This document shows, in pieces, positions 1 through 11,439 of a stretch of DNA of 64,000 nucleotides (position 1 is its first letter; every line of letters begins with the position of its first letter). Made by a program: the position numbers and the translations under genes. Origin of the DNA: Misgurnus anguillicaudatus (lineage: Eukaryota > Chordata > Actinopteri > Cypriniformes > Cobitidae); the NCBI RefSeq assembly GCF_027580225.2, contig NC_073352.2, positions 32,498,501 to 32,562,500 on the forward strand. The letters are read 5' to 3'. The notes below the pieces were generated by a model. It did not search any database. It had not been told where the DNA came from and saw nothing but the letters and a program-made list of their open reading frames with translations.

Positions 1-354
1 AGTGCTGGGCAAAGATTAATCGCGATTAATTGCATACAAAATAAAAGTGATTTTTTGCATAATATATGTGCGTGTACTGTGTCTAATTATTGTGTATATT
101 TAACCACACACACATTCATATATTTATTTCCGAATAGTTTTACTTATTTAATTTTTTTAAATTTATTTTTAATATAGAATATATAAAAATATAAATAAAT
201 ATATATAAACATGTAAATGTTTCTTAAATACATACATGAATGTGTGTGTATTTATTTATACATAATAATTACACACAGCACATACTCATATATTATGCCA
301 TAAATCACTTTTATTTTGTATGCGATTAATCGCGATTAATCTTTGCCCAGCACT
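1..354. repeat. Foldback MITE with TIR AGTGCTGGGC
   Basis: The left end (AGTGCTGGGCAAAGATTAAT) and right end (ATTAATCTTTGCCCAGCACT) are perfect inverted repeats, followed on each side by related CGCGATTAAT and TTTTATTTTGTATGC blocks. The interior is AT-rich and non-coding. The left end coincides with base 1, so the element could extend further. A related element lies at 29,354-30,156. Family name unknown to me. Confidence 0.85.
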
Positions 355-494
355 ATTTTTTACATGCTTGCAGAGAGTGGTTTACCAAAACTAAGTTAGT
401 GGGTTAATCTTTTTCAGTTGATAGAAGCACTGGGGAACCAGCTATAGCACTTAAACATGGAAAAAGTCAGATTTTCACGATATGTCCCCTTTAA
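355..494. mobile_element. Truncated TTAA-flanked MITE (family A), reversed
   Basis: The sequence shares GGTTTACCAAAACTAAGTTA, GATAGAAGCACTGGGG and CACTTAAACATGGAAAAAGT blocks with the full copies at 46,438-47,640 and 57,181-57,681, and ends in CCCCTTTAA. Only one end is present, because the other abuts the preceding foldback element. Positions 495-909 that follow show no gene or recognisable repeat. Confidence 0.75.
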
Positions 495-909
495 GGAATT
501 ACTGTTGTTAAAGATATCTCACTGTTAAATAAACACAAAACAAAGACAAACTAAATAGAGTAAGATTATCTATAATAGTTGAAATGCCACAGTTCCTGCT
601 GATAGATCTGCATGCTTGTCGGTTTGGTTTTGAAGTGCAGGCCACAGAGGTGGGAGCGTCGCTCATGGCCATTGGAATGCTAGGAGGGGGTTTTTCCTAC
701 GCTGAGCTCACTGTTTTCCTACCAAAGCTCTGATTTAAAACAAAGAGTTGTAGTGGAAGCAAATATCATCAACATCCTTTCAAAAGCAGGAGTCTACAGT
801 GAGACATCCTATTAGAATGAGAAAAATCTGCAGGCTTGTATTACTGTAAATCATGCTGTATACTCTCAGAATATAAAAGCTGTCACTGGAACTGTACACA
901 AAAAGGTCC

Positions 910-1113
910 TACACGTAAAAAAAATGCTGGGTTATTTTCAACCCAGTGTTAGGTCAAAAAGGGACAAACCCACCCGTTGGGTTGTAATTTATCAAAATGC
1001 TGGGTTGTTTTAACCTGTTGTTGGGTCAAATACAGTATAAACATGTTCTAGGTTAATTTAACCCTTTTGACCCAATGCTGGGTTGAAAATAACCCAGCAT
1101 TTTTTACAGTGTA
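910..1113. repeat. MITE with TIR TACACNGTAAAAAATGCTGG (family B)
   Basis: The left end TACACGTAAAAAAAATGCTGG and right end CCAGCATTTTTTACAGTGTA are inverted repeats. The interior is full of AACCCAG/CTGGGTT motifs and GGTCAAAAAGGGACAAAC. Flanking TA fits a Tc1/mariner-style target. Other copies or relics: 11,440-11,930, 13,499-13,890, 14,095-14,236 and 32,800-32,985. Confidence 0.85.
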
Positions 1114-1195
1114 ATATGCACCATTAGGTACAGGTATGTATATATTTGGTACCAATATATGTACTATTGAGACACTAATAATAGTGTCTTTAGGC

Positions 1196-2517
1196 CAAGG
1201 CTTTAAACCGGTTCAAGGAACGAAAACCAGAAACTTTCGTTGTTTTGCAAGGAACAGAAACAAAACCAGAAACTTTCCAAAAATATATGTTCCAGAACAG
1301 AACCGTTAATTGAAAATAATGGTAACCGGTTAATAACGTTATTTTTTCCGTTCTTTGACAAGATTTTTGTCTAATATGACTCGGTCATAAGAGGTAAATA
1401 TTGTAGGCTACCAAGTATCTCAAGATTTTTTTTTTAAATACTTATTAGTGGTGTAACGGATTGCAGTTGATCCGTACAGATCACGACCTACGGTTCGGGT
1501 GGCATGCAATTCGCAGTTTAATACGCAAATTTAATAGGGTGAAAGTTTATAATTTGCACGTGTTTCAAAGGCTTGCAAATGTTAACACTTAAGTTACTTT
1601 ATTTAACCACAAAAAGGAGCTAAAGTGAAAAAATTTCTGTACGCACAGACGCACATGCTGTCCGGTCCAACTCCAATCAAACGTGATTATCCCTATGCCC
1701 TTCAAAGATCAACGAGCAAGTTTGGTGGTACAAAATAAAACGTAGTGCTTTTTTTTAAGCGGATTTAAAAGAGGAACTATATTTTATGGCGTAATAGCAC
1801 TTTTGGGAGTACTTCGACTCGGCGCAGTAACGCCCTCCCTCTCCCATTATGAGAGTGAGAAGGGGAGCGGATTTTTCAGGCGAGTCGAAGTACTCCCAAA
1901 AGTGCTATTACGCCATAAAATATAGTTCCTCTTTTAAATCTGCTCAGAAAAGCGCTACGTTTTATTTTGTACCACCAAACTTGCTCGTATAACTACTCGT
2001 CTTAAATAGGAAAAACGTTGATGTGTTTGGTCACTTCTAACTTTATCTCTGATTGGTACCATTGAATGAATGGGGCTAAGCTAAATGCTATCGAAGCGTC
2101 GCAGCGCGCTCCAGCGCTTACGTGCACGCACACAGATGATAGAGGGATGTATCAACAATTCTTAGTTAAGGTAATAACATATTTTAATATTGAAAATGAG
2201 TAGACTATTCCTTTAAGTGCATTCAACAAATGTAGGCATGTCAGAATGTTAGGCCGCTTACATAATGTAGCCTTTTTAATGTTTGATGACAAGATAGAGA
2301 CTTAATAATTTAGATTCAATGTCCTAATGATTAGCCTAATTATTTGTATGTCCCACAGCTGACATGGAACGTTATTAACCGGTTCAGGAACGTTAATTTT
2401 TTGTTCTAACCGGTTCAGGAACGTCAACTTTAGGGTTGAACCGAAAACTGGAAACGTTAAAATACTGTTTCTGTTCGGAACGAACCAATTGGGAAAAAAT
2501 TCTGGTTCAAAGCCCTG
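1196..2517. mobile_element. hAT-like element with perfect 8-bp target duplication
   Basis: The ends read CAAGGCTTTAAACCGGTTC and GGTTCAAAGCCCTG (inverted). They are bounded by an identical 8-mer, CTTTAGGC, at 1,188-1,195 and 2,518-2,525. An 8-bp duplication with CA(G)G...-type ends is characteristic of hAT transposons. Subterminal copies of AACCGGTTC and GGAACG occur on both sides. No transposase frame remains, so it is non-autonomous. A long palindrome (1,713-1,988) sits inside. Confidence 0.85.
1713..1988. repeat. Long palindrome nested in the hAT-like element
   Basis: The CGAGCAAGTTTGGTGGTACA arm returns as TGTACCACCAAACTTGCTCG. The arms continue through AAATATAGTTCCTC-type sequence and GAGTACTTCGACTCG for more than 100 bp each, around a short GC-rich loop near 1,835-1,870. 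This is a foldback MITE of about 276 bp inserted in a larger element. Confidence 0.85.
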
Positions 2518-2591
2518 CTTTAGGCACAAATGTGTACTTTTATTAAAAGGGTATCGTCCCAGTAAGTGTTTTACACTAAATTCACTTTATT

Positions 2592-3316
2592 CAGGGTTCC
2601 CACACTTTAGTTAACTTCAAATTCAAGAACCCTTCAAGGACTTTCCAGGTCCAATACCCTCAAATTCAAGGACTAAATGGGGACACAATTCAAGTGAGAG
2701 CAAGGTTACATCGTGTAACCTTTTAAAATACATTGTTACAGTTCCCTTTTGAGGGAACTCGCGCTGCGTCACTGTGGTGACACTTTGGGGACACCTCCAT
2801 GGGTAAGTGCGTATAAATGTGTATATCAAATTCAACCAATGGTGAGGCTTAATGACAAAGACAGGGTAACGCGGGACCCAGGAAGTATATCGCTATCTGA
2901 AATATTGCCAAAGACGGCGTTACAAGAACGCAGGAAGTATGGCAAGGGAGACGCAGCGTCTCGTTCCCTTTTCAGGGAACAACAGTTACATACATAACCC
3001 AAGACGTTTTTTATGTGTCAAACACAACTATGCAAAAAAGCAGTATGAATCAACATTCACATACAGAAGATACAAGCATTTAAAGCAAACAGTTTAGCAC
3101 GTGTGCTTAAAAAGTCTAGAATTTTATGATATTATCCTACACTACACAGGAAATAATATGTTTTTTTTTTCAGAAAACGTCTTGAATAAAATAGATTCAA
3201 GCACTTTCAATGACCTGTATCTATGTATGTATATTTTCAAAAACTTCCCAGGGCCTTCAACTCTTTTCCCCCAGACTCACACACTTTCAAGGATTTCAAG
3301 GACCCGTGGGAACCAC
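2592..3316. mobile_element. Composite hAT-like MITE, copy 1 (family C)
   Basis: It starts CAGGGTTCCCACAC and ends near CCGTGGGAACC (inverted). Subterminal stretches are rich in TTCAAGGA repeats. A second inverted pair lies inside: TGTTACAGTTCCCTTTTGAG around 2,735, and GGGAACAACAGTTACATA around 2,975. Copies 2 (22,612-23,343) and 3 (62,597-63,274, reversed) have the same architecture. Short open frames inside it recur in each copy but carry no recognisable domain. Confidence 0.85.
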
Positions 3317-3991
3317 CTAATTATTTTTAAGCGGTGAAATTCAAGCATTATTTCTGGAAAGTCACTAATGGCCTAAAATGAAGTTATTGTAGAGGGTGAG
3401 AGTTAAACATTGTCTTTTACCATCTGTCAAAGCCATTAAACCCCAGTCAGAAGTCATCATTTCCAGAACTCTCAACTTTCGACCTTCAAAGAAGCGGAAA
3501 CCACAAACCCAGATCCAAAAGTCATTGACTCTGATGTCACAGCGCAGGGTTTTGGCGTTTCATCAACAAGAAGACTGGCTCATAACACTTGAAAGCTGTC
3601 GTTCTGTTTGCTCTGCACTTCTTAAACTCATTCAAAAGCTGACTGGATTGAAAATCTGTTTATTGCAGCCGCTTACATAGACCCGTCAGATCATTCAAAC
3701 CAATGAGTGCTGATTACTCAGTGGTTTTCCTTTGGTGTAAGAGTGAGTCAGAGCACCCAGTCATTGAAATCTCTTCCTCTCTGAGCCCCCTGTTGTGTTG
3801 TTTAGGGGCTTATGAACAGATGAGTGAACCGCAGGCACAATGAATGAGTGGAGTCAGAGATGACGTAGGCTTTTAAAGGTTTGGCCGAGCATCAGTAAAC
3901 TCACCACAACGTACACAATCAAAAGTGATTCGGGACTGCTATGCTAACAATTTATGAGTGAATGCATCAAAGAGTGATCTACACAAACATC
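3317..3991. other. Non-repetitive intergenic stretch, no gene seen
   Basis: The sequence is complex and not obviously repeated elsewhere in the window. A 94-codon open frame at 3,396-3,680 exists, but it has no recognisable domain and no convincing gene context. I see no gene here. Confidence 0.5.
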
Positions 3992-4766
3992 TTAAAGGTG
4001 CAGTGTGTAATTTTAAGAATGATCTCTTGACAGAAATGCAATATAACTATATTATCAGTGGTGTATAAATACCTTACATAATCAACAATATTGTTTTTAT
4101 TACCTTAGAATGACATGTTTTTATCTAAATACAACGTGGGTCCCCTTAAAGGGACAGTAAGTAGGGTTTAAGTGTTTTATTAATCAAAATCAATGTCTTT
4201 ATTTATAAATATGTCCTCGTTGGTGTCAAATGACCTCTGCCAGTGATCTGACTTTTCTTTGCAAGCTTAGAATTTCTTCTCTTTACTTACATTGAACGGG
4301 TAAGTCCAAGGAGGCTTCCATGTCGTCCGCCGTATTGATAAACTATAATAGCAGAGAGGGACAAAAAGCACTAGCCTACCAACGCGTTTCCACAACACGC
4401 TTTTATTCAGAACACGTGAACTAGCAGAAACGGACAAGGAGATCAGTGAGTACATAACGGCTACCGTAGTTGCAACATGCATTTGGAAAAGCGAGGCGCT
4501 AGAGAGCACTATTCGTTTAAATGCAAAATACAATTTCACCACTAGATGGGGGTAAATCCTACTTATTGTTGCTTTAAATGGAAGTTGCCATTTCACGCCA
4601 CCATGTTTCTACAGTAGCCTTAAATGGACAAACTGTACTACAAAGGGCGATTTATTACTACGTGTTTCACTACGTGATAGTGAGGCTGAGCTGTGGACTG
4701 GGCAGTTTGTTGCAATTCACAATCTCACCACTAGATGTCGCTAAACATCTACACAGTGGACCTTAA
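3992..4766. mobile_element. TTAA-flanked MITE (family K) hosting another element
   Basis: The left end is TTAAAGGTGCAGTGTGTAAT and the right end is CTACACAGTGGACCTTAA, giving inverted ends outside which TTAA is present. The sequence is interrupted at 4,146-4,577 by a second TTAA-flanked element. Short sequence on both sides (GGTCCCC|TTAA|ATGGAAG) reads as the empty target. Confidence 0.8.
4146..4577. mobile_element. Nested TTAA-flanked MITE
   Basis: It begins TTAAAGGGACAGTAAGTAGG and ends CCTACTTATTGTTGCTTTAA. The ends are inverted repeats and TTAA lies at both borders. It is inserted inside the family K element. Open frames in it (for example 4,267-4,596 minus) have no recognisable domain. 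Confidence 0.8.
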
Positions 4767-5245
4767 ACACTTTCCCTGCCATTGACAAATTAACTCGTCA
4801 ATTAAGAGAAAACGATTCCCTGCCAATGATTGAGTTTTCCCGGCTTTCCAAAATACCTCTATAAACCACCAGGTGGGGCTCTTCCGCAACTCAAGTATCG
4901 TCCTAGCGCAAACAGCTGTATGTCGGTGTCAGTTTTGAAGATCGCTCTGAATCTGAACTCCATCAAAAATCCTTCACAAAAATGCAATTATCTATATATT
5001 GGTATTTTTTTTTAAAACCTACCCATATTTGAGAGGTGATAAAAGAGAACAAATAAAGGTAGGATGAAAAGGTTTTTTTTGAAAGCAAAGGTTTTGTGCT
5101 TTCATTTGATATATTGTATGTTTATATATTTTAAGAATATTTTAATGCTTTTTTTTTGAAAAAGTATTCAACTTTGTACAAATTATGAAAAATGCTGGCG
5201 CTGGCTGCCAACTTTTTTTTTAAACGCTGACAGGGAAAGAGTTAA
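4767..5245. mobile_element. MITE with CACTTTCCCTGCC ends
   Basis: The left end ACACTTTCCCTGCCATTGAC and the right end CGCTGACAGGGAAAGAGTTAA are imperfect inverted repeats. The element sits directly against the preceding one, sharing its right TTAA, and has TTAA at its own right border. Confidence 0.7.
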
Positions 5246-5971
5246 CGGCAGAATCTGAAACGTAAAATGCATTTACATGCACAACATAAGCAGATATTTG
5301 TACTTATTATACAAACCTGTTTTCATGCGTTTACCTGCAAATCAATAAACCGGTTATGCAGAAAACTGCGTGTAAACAAGACGAGTTTGTCAGGTTTTTC
5401 GCTGACAGTGACATCACTGCCTATAATCTGACTATAGCCTTTCGAAAACCCATCAAAATTCGTCAAAAACTATCTCTTTTCATTTCTATACAACCTGTAA
5501 ATGTAACACACTTTTTTTACACGATTTCGCTGTTTCTTCGTCAACTGCATGAGTCGAGAGCGTACTTTTATGCGTCACTTTGTGCTTTTACCATTTGTGA
5601 CATTTATCGCACATGCGGGGACATGCGTACATGAACAAAACCGCAAAAAAACCTGTTAAAGCGTTTACATGTTATGCGCAATCGGAGAAATGGCCAGAAA
5701 TCTACCCGTGCTGATCGTTTTTCACTTTAGCCTTTTATGTCCTTTGCAGAAAAAAGCAAATATATTTAATATTAACAAGATGCATCACGACTATTGCTAT
5801 GATTGGGAAAACCAGAACAGTTAATATGGGGCGTGACTTTGAGCATGTGCAGTATCTGACAGGTCTTGGAGGCGTTGCAAACGTGGCCGGTCAGTGAAGC
5901 GTCAACTGTTTTGCGCTTATGACCTTACAGGTTATCAGTTTATTAATCATAGTCGGAGTAAGACATTAACA
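5246..5971. other. Intergenic stretch with degraded foldback sequence
   Basis: GCGTTTACCTG / GCGTTTACATG motifs around 5,280-5,350 and 5,620-5,680 face each other and resemble sequence at 7,930-8,160 and 10,430-10,520, so this is probably an old foldback relic. The 92-codon frame at 5,356-5,634 lies inside it and is not supported as a gene. Confidence 0.4.
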
Positions 5972-6195
5972 TTAAAGGCGGAGTCCACGATGTTTGAAAA
6001 AAGTGTTGGAAAAGGAGACGGGCCGACTACCAAAACACACTTATAGCCAATCAAATCAAATCAAATGCCGGGTTGCGTATGTGTGGGGCGGGTCTATCAA
6101 CAGAAGGTCCAGATTCTATTGGGGTAGGGGCGTGTTTGTTTAGGTGATTTCAAATATCAACATTGGCTTTCAAACATCATGGACTCCGCCTTTAA
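5972..6195. mobile_element. TTAA-flanked MITE (TTAAAGGCGGAGTCCA ends)
   Basis: The left end TTAAAGGCGGAGTCCA and the right end TGGACTCCGCCTTTAA are perfect inverted repeats, and CATGATGTTTG-like sequence continues the inversion. It is 224 bp long, non-coding, and bounded by TTAA on both sides. Confidence 0.88.
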
Positions 6196-6363
6196 TAGTT
6201 ATAAACATTAACAGTTAAACTGCTATTAAAAATGCAAATAATAAAATTAGACTAAGTGATAATTTTTTTTAAAGAGAACCTATTGTCCGATTCACGTTTT
6301 TACATTTCCTTTGGTGTGTAAGTGTGTATTAGTACATGCTAATGATATGCAAAAGGTACAAAC

Positions 6364-6912
6364 CAGGGTTTCCCGCAGCACTTTTCAGTTTGGGCGGCCC
6401 GCCTAAGCTTGGAAACCCTACCGCCTTAACTAGGTCGTTCACACCGCGAGCATGCACGCGCGCCACACGGCTGAAATGAGATAAAGACGTGGTCCATCAC
6501 TGTCTGGAAGATAGGCAGTTGATAAAACACGTGTCCGTGAGAACTGTAAGTGGACTTATGTTTTGGGTTTATTTATGCCTGTTATTGTATTAGTCTATAG
6601 TTCTTGCAAATTTAAAGTAAGTTAGCTGGTGATTTTGTTATTTGAGCAACCTCCTAGGGTTTCACGAGCCTGTTGATTAGATATAATTGTTGAGCGCTCT
6701 TGCTCACATTATTTATGTTCATTATTTACATGCTATTCCCGTTAGAGGTAAAAACATTTAATTCATTAATAATCTAATATGTGTTCATTTTCTGTTATAG
6801 TTTCTTCAAAATTAACTTTTATTTGAGTGTTTTAAATAAAAATATTTAAATTTTCATCATGGCGCGTACGCCCCGCCCTTTTGATTGTCACGCCCCCGGC
6901 CCCAACCCCCCC
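6364..6912. mobile_element. hAT-like repeat with CAGGGTTTCCCGCAG end
   Basis: It starts CAGGGTTTCCCGCAG. The interior 6,745-6,880 (TAGAGGTAAAAACATTTAAT, TTCTGTTATAGTTTCTTC, GGCGCGTACGCCCCGCCC) matches the reverse complement of 60,165-60,300, so both are copies of one family. The right border is not certain. Confidence 0.6.
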
Positions 6913-8457
6913 CACATTGTATCATACCAAATACACAAAATAACGTTGTTTTTTAGCAATGAAATAGGTGCACTTTAAATAAAAATGAATTTGAATAGGT
7001 GGTTAGAGTAGTAATATTGACATCGGCTCCATTACTAGATAAATGTTGAGGGTCTGTCAGCCCTAAATCTGGTTCTGCTGTAATGATCTCTGCATCATAA
7101 AAGCTCTAAACATAGACCTGTGAATGTGCCATGGAGTATATTCAGATTTTGGACCCAAGTGTTATCCGACAACTTGGCCTACAAAAATATCTCAGTGTCT
7201 GTGACTGACTTTGTTTGTTGTGTGCAAAGCCTTCGACAACCTAAAACAGCATTCTTGATCCAACAGGCCATATTTAATGTGAATGAAAAGCAATATAAAA
7301 TGTTAAATGAAATGATATGATGTAAATGTTGACTTCAACATTATTGCATAACAGTATTTCGGCAACATAAAACTCACATTCACTACCTAAATGTTATGCC
7401 ATTAAAAAGTCCCAGACCACCTGCAAGAGGAACGGTTTGCCATGAAACTCATATATGTCCCCTAATAAAGTTGTACTGAAAGCAGAACGAAGAATAAGGA
7501 AGAAGAATACAAAGAGAGACTTTTACAGCTGATCATTATGGTCGTGCAGGTGGACCGCTGGGTGTAAATCGGACATCTGTTGAGGTTCATGTGGAGTCTG
7601 TAGCACGCTGCCCTCCCTCGCTCAATGCCTCATAAACCAATGAAGATTAAAGGAACGAGTCTGTTCTCTGGGTAACGTTATGGGTCATTCCCTTGCATTC
7701 CTTGTGTAGGCTGGGCTGATATTATGGGATGGTGACAGAAACTAAGAAAAGGCTTTTGTTAAATTCTCATGGCAACTGGCCGGTATCAAATGAGAACACA
7801 AGGTGGATCCGTGCACGTGCTGTACTATATATCGACTTACATTCTCTTTATTGATCTCATGTTAAACAGGTCACAACGTCAGGAATTGAATCTTTCTTTT
7901 GTGTTTTGAGATTTTGGTGTCTGTAACTGCGTTTACATGGAAATTGTAATCGGTTTAAAAGTTCAATCCGAATGAAAATGCTCCATATAAACACCTTAAT
8001 CAGAAAAAAAGGACCTATACCAATTAAATATTTAAGTATACTATATTTTAAGTATACCTTTTTTAATCCGCTCAAAAGGACATGTAAACACTTGATCGGA
8101 TTGATACTCGCTCTGCGCATGTGCAATGACGTAGTATTTCAACATGATGCCCAGCTGATGTCAGACGAACGACCACCAGCTACCCCCATCTAATCTACTT
8201 ATCCATGTATATATACATATATATTGTTTTAAACCCATAAAATCGTACCTATTATATAATATATCCTCTATAGAATCAGCCATGTCTGTCTTTCTCCCAA
8301 GGTTTTTTTTCCTCCTAGGACTTTTTGCCCACAGGGTTTATCTCCTAGGATTTTTTTTCAACCCCTGGGGAGTCTGCTGACATTGGCTTAACTTAGCACC
8401 CTCTTATATACACTACATTTTTACCACGCTCAGTAGTATGGTTAATCTGAACCATTG
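6913..8457. other. Intergenic stretch, no gene seen
   Basis: Mostly non-repetitive. Positions 7,925-8,110 carry a foldback-like relic (GCGTTTACATGG ... CATGTAAACAC). 8,296-8,375 has short CTCCTAGGA-containing repeats. The small open frames here show no domain, splice context or conservation that I can judge. Confidence 0.45.
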
Positions 8458-8660
8458 TACACTGAAAAAAATTATTCATTGAATTTAATCAATTTTTTAA
8501 GGTAAATGATTGCAATCAGTTTATTTAAGCTACATTTAAACAAAAGTTTTATATCTTATTTTACTTTACTAATCTTTTTTGTTTAAATGTAGCTTAAATA
8601 AATTGCAACCACTTACCTTAAAAAATTGATTAAATTCAATGAATCATTTTTTTCAGTGTA
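8458..8660. repeat. Palindromic MITE with TACACTGAAAAAAATT ends
   Basis: Both ends read TACACTGAAAAAAATTATTC inward (the right end has one gap difference). The inversion continues through TTTAATCAATTTTTTAAGGT and TTTAAGCTACATTTAAACAA, so almost the whole 203 bp folds back. The outer TA suggests a TA target. Confidence 0.9.
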
Positions 8661-9679
8661 TTCTGCTGCTTATGTTTTATGATTTTTCTGTGTTTTTTCC
8701 TGCATCTATTAATGTAAAGCTACGGAGCCCCAAAGGGGACATGGAGCAAAAAATTAAATAAAGAAACTATCGCATTTAGTTTTGCGTACACACGTGAAAC
8801 TAAACTTTTTTTAAAAATTCTGCACATGAAGGTTTCGCGTGAGCACATGAACCTAAACTGTGGGCAGGATTTCCATCCAATATGAATGTGTACCCCTAAC
8901 TCATAAAAAAACTGCTTTACACAATAAAAATATATTGATTTAGTCCAACTCAATTTGAAGTAAATGGCAATACTCAATTAGTTGCCTCAACTCAATTAAG
9001 TGTAGTCTGAATAACTCAATTTAGCGTAGTTTGAATAACTCAATGTAGTGTAGTCTGAATAACTCAATTCTGTTATTTTATATAAAACCTTTTTATATCA
9101 TACTAATTAGCATAAGCACATATTAGCATGCTAATATTAATAACATATGATACTTTGGATGAACATGTGAGAAGAGACTGATCTCCAAACAGGCAATAAC
9201 ACAGTTAGTGCTCATTTAGAGAAATACGTCACATCCACAACCTAACCACAAGCGCCACTCTTCTGCACGATGGTAATCAAACAATTTGAAAAAATATAAC
9301 ACAAACGCTTCTAAATCAATAAGATAAACGGACATTAAACACTATTAAGTCTTTCTCTTTACCTAAAAATGCATTAAATAACACTTAATTAAAAAAATTA
9401 CTCTCCAAAAGCAGTTGCATGCAAAGCATGCTGGAAAATTCTTTTTCCAGAACCCAAACTCAAACTAATTGTGTTAACGCAATTAAAAATAAATCAATAA
9501 ATTATAGTACATATTCATTTTGTGTTAGACTAATTAAATATATATATACTTATTACTCTTAATGAGGTATTTTAAATTAATTGAACACAATTTTAATGTG
9601 TCATTTCTAAGAAGGGCTTGAATCATTTTTTGAGTGTATATAAATAAAATTTTATTGAAAAAAATTGGCGCATCTGGTA
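8661..9679. other. AT-rich intergenic stretch with a minisatellite
   Basis: About three copies of a ~28-bp unit (GTGTAGTCTGAATAACTCAA) lie at about 8,999-9,070. The remainder is AT-rich without a recognisable gene. Confidence 0.5.
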
Positions 9680-9837
9680 CACCCAAAAACAGCACACTTT
9701 TGCTCAGGCCTACAAATTTGCAATTTTAACACAATAAATTATCTTTGGAGTATTTTGAGCTACAACTTTAAATACGCACTCTGGGGACACCAAAGATTTC
9801 TTTTACATAAAAAAATATCATAATATGACCCCTTTAA
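9680..9837. mobile_element. Truncated TTAA-flanked MITE (family A)
   Basis: It contains the family A blocks CACACTTTTGCTCAGGCCTAC and CTCTGGGGACACCAAAGAT and terminates ATGACCCCTTTAA. The other half is missing. Compare with 25,322-25,775. Confidence 0.75.
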
Positions 9838-11439
9838 CAGTGACGGCAAACAAGAGGGCATGGCTTCAAGAATAAAGGTTTGTTTGTATGTATAACATGA
9901 CAATTACCTGCACTTGAAGCTCTTGTAAAAATAAAAATGAAACATTCAAAACCAAAATGATATTCGGTACCATAACGAAGTCGTACTGTACACGGATACT
10001 GGAGAAATTCTGGAGGAACCGCCAGATGGCATGGCATAGGGATGTAATGATGTGTGCCATTAATTGATTTATATTATAACAGACAGGAGTTTGGAATCCA
10101 TAGTCATGGGGTCCGCAAAATAATTAGCTATAAATGATAAAATTGTGCTTTATTTTTAAACAGGGCATGCAGCTATGCTATAGAACAGAGGTTTTCCATT
10201 GACGGACCGCAAGACACATTTAACCATTAAAAATGTCCTATTTTAGACTTTGAAATGAGCAGCGTGCCAACACAACAGACACCCGCGCTTCCTATTTAAA
10301 AGTTTTGCTGTTAAAAATGTTATGATTACAAAGGGGTCCTTGGAAAATTTCCTCCAATGCAAGGGATTCTTGGCCCCAAAATGTTTGAGAACCCCTATCC
10401 TATAATATGTAAAACGGGAACATAAAAAGACTATTCATGTAAACACCTTAATCAGAATATAGTCTAATTCAGAATAAGGTCATTAATCAGATTACCGCTG
10501 TCTATGTAACTGCAGTTAGTGTCTCTTCAATCTGATCATTAGAGTCTGTGTGGCATATTTCAGCAGGGATTGTTTTGTCAATCTGTCACAATGTAATGCA
10601 GCTTTGCAAACAGGTTGAGACAGTTAAGAACTGACAACAAACCTGCATCTTAGGAATGCATAGTCTTCATTTAATAAAGACTTTTGCTCATAAACCTTAA
10701 AGGCACAGCTACAATGACCCAAAATTCTGAGGGTCAAAGAGAGAAATTGAAAAAAGATTATATAAAACTAAAGGAATGAACATAAAAGTTATCCCCAAAG
10801 ACACAAACATTCAAAACAAGTTGACAAAGTGTAGCTTAATTTAAAATTGTCCTATTTTAGGAATGAGAGCATTTGTTTCCCTTTTCCACTCACCCAGCAG
10901 CAGCCCGTGCTATCTTTCTTCTCCTTGCGAGATCTATTCTTGGATGTTTTCTTTTGAGGCGGATTTCTGCCACTTCTGGATTTTCTATAAATAACTCTAG
11001 ATAGAAAAGAAAAAGGAATTGATGAAATGTTTAAAAACATTCAAGGGTGGAATCAGATAAGATGTGCTATTGTTGGCATTTACTGGATTAACCCTTTATG
11101 GGTCAAATCATTGAATTGAGAAATCAACATGTATTGATTAATTGTATTTATTTTATGTCCCCATTTAATTTTTTTTGTTCTGTCACTGCAGATGTCCTGT
11201 ATACTGATACTTTGGGGAAACTGCATGTATAAATCATGACAATAAAGTTGACAAGAAAAATGGCACCTGGCCAAGTTACGGTTTCATTTTACACTTCTTT
11301 ATCTGCTACAGTGGAAAATGAAAGAGTATATATAGAGCAAAGCTATTAATAGCAGTCAGTGTTGCTCAGAGTAATTTATTTTGTCAGATTGGCACATACC
11401 TTAAAGCACACAAAAAATTATATACTGTATTACTTTAAC
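9838..11439. other. Intergenic stretch with one exon-like segment
   Basis: 10,430-10,520 resembles the foldback relic at 7.93 kb. An exon-like segment on the minus strand is listed separately (10,870-11,002). Otherwise I see nothing. Confidence 0.45.
10870..11002 (-). other. Exon-like segment of unknown identity
   Basis: On the minus strand, a pyrimidine-rich tract (CCTTTTTCTTTTCTATCTAG near 11,000) precedes a Lys/Arg-rich stretch that stays open in two frames for about 40 codons. It ends at GCTGCTGCTGG|GTGAGT, a strong donor context. One frame gives an amphipathic, basic helix-like stretch (ENPEVAEIRLKRKHPRIDLA); the other a basic, Cys-ending stretch (KNRSRKEKKDSTGCCW). I do not recognise the protein, and no companion exon is evident within the 36-kb desert. 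It may be a real exon of an unseen gene or a chance match. Confidence 0.25.
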
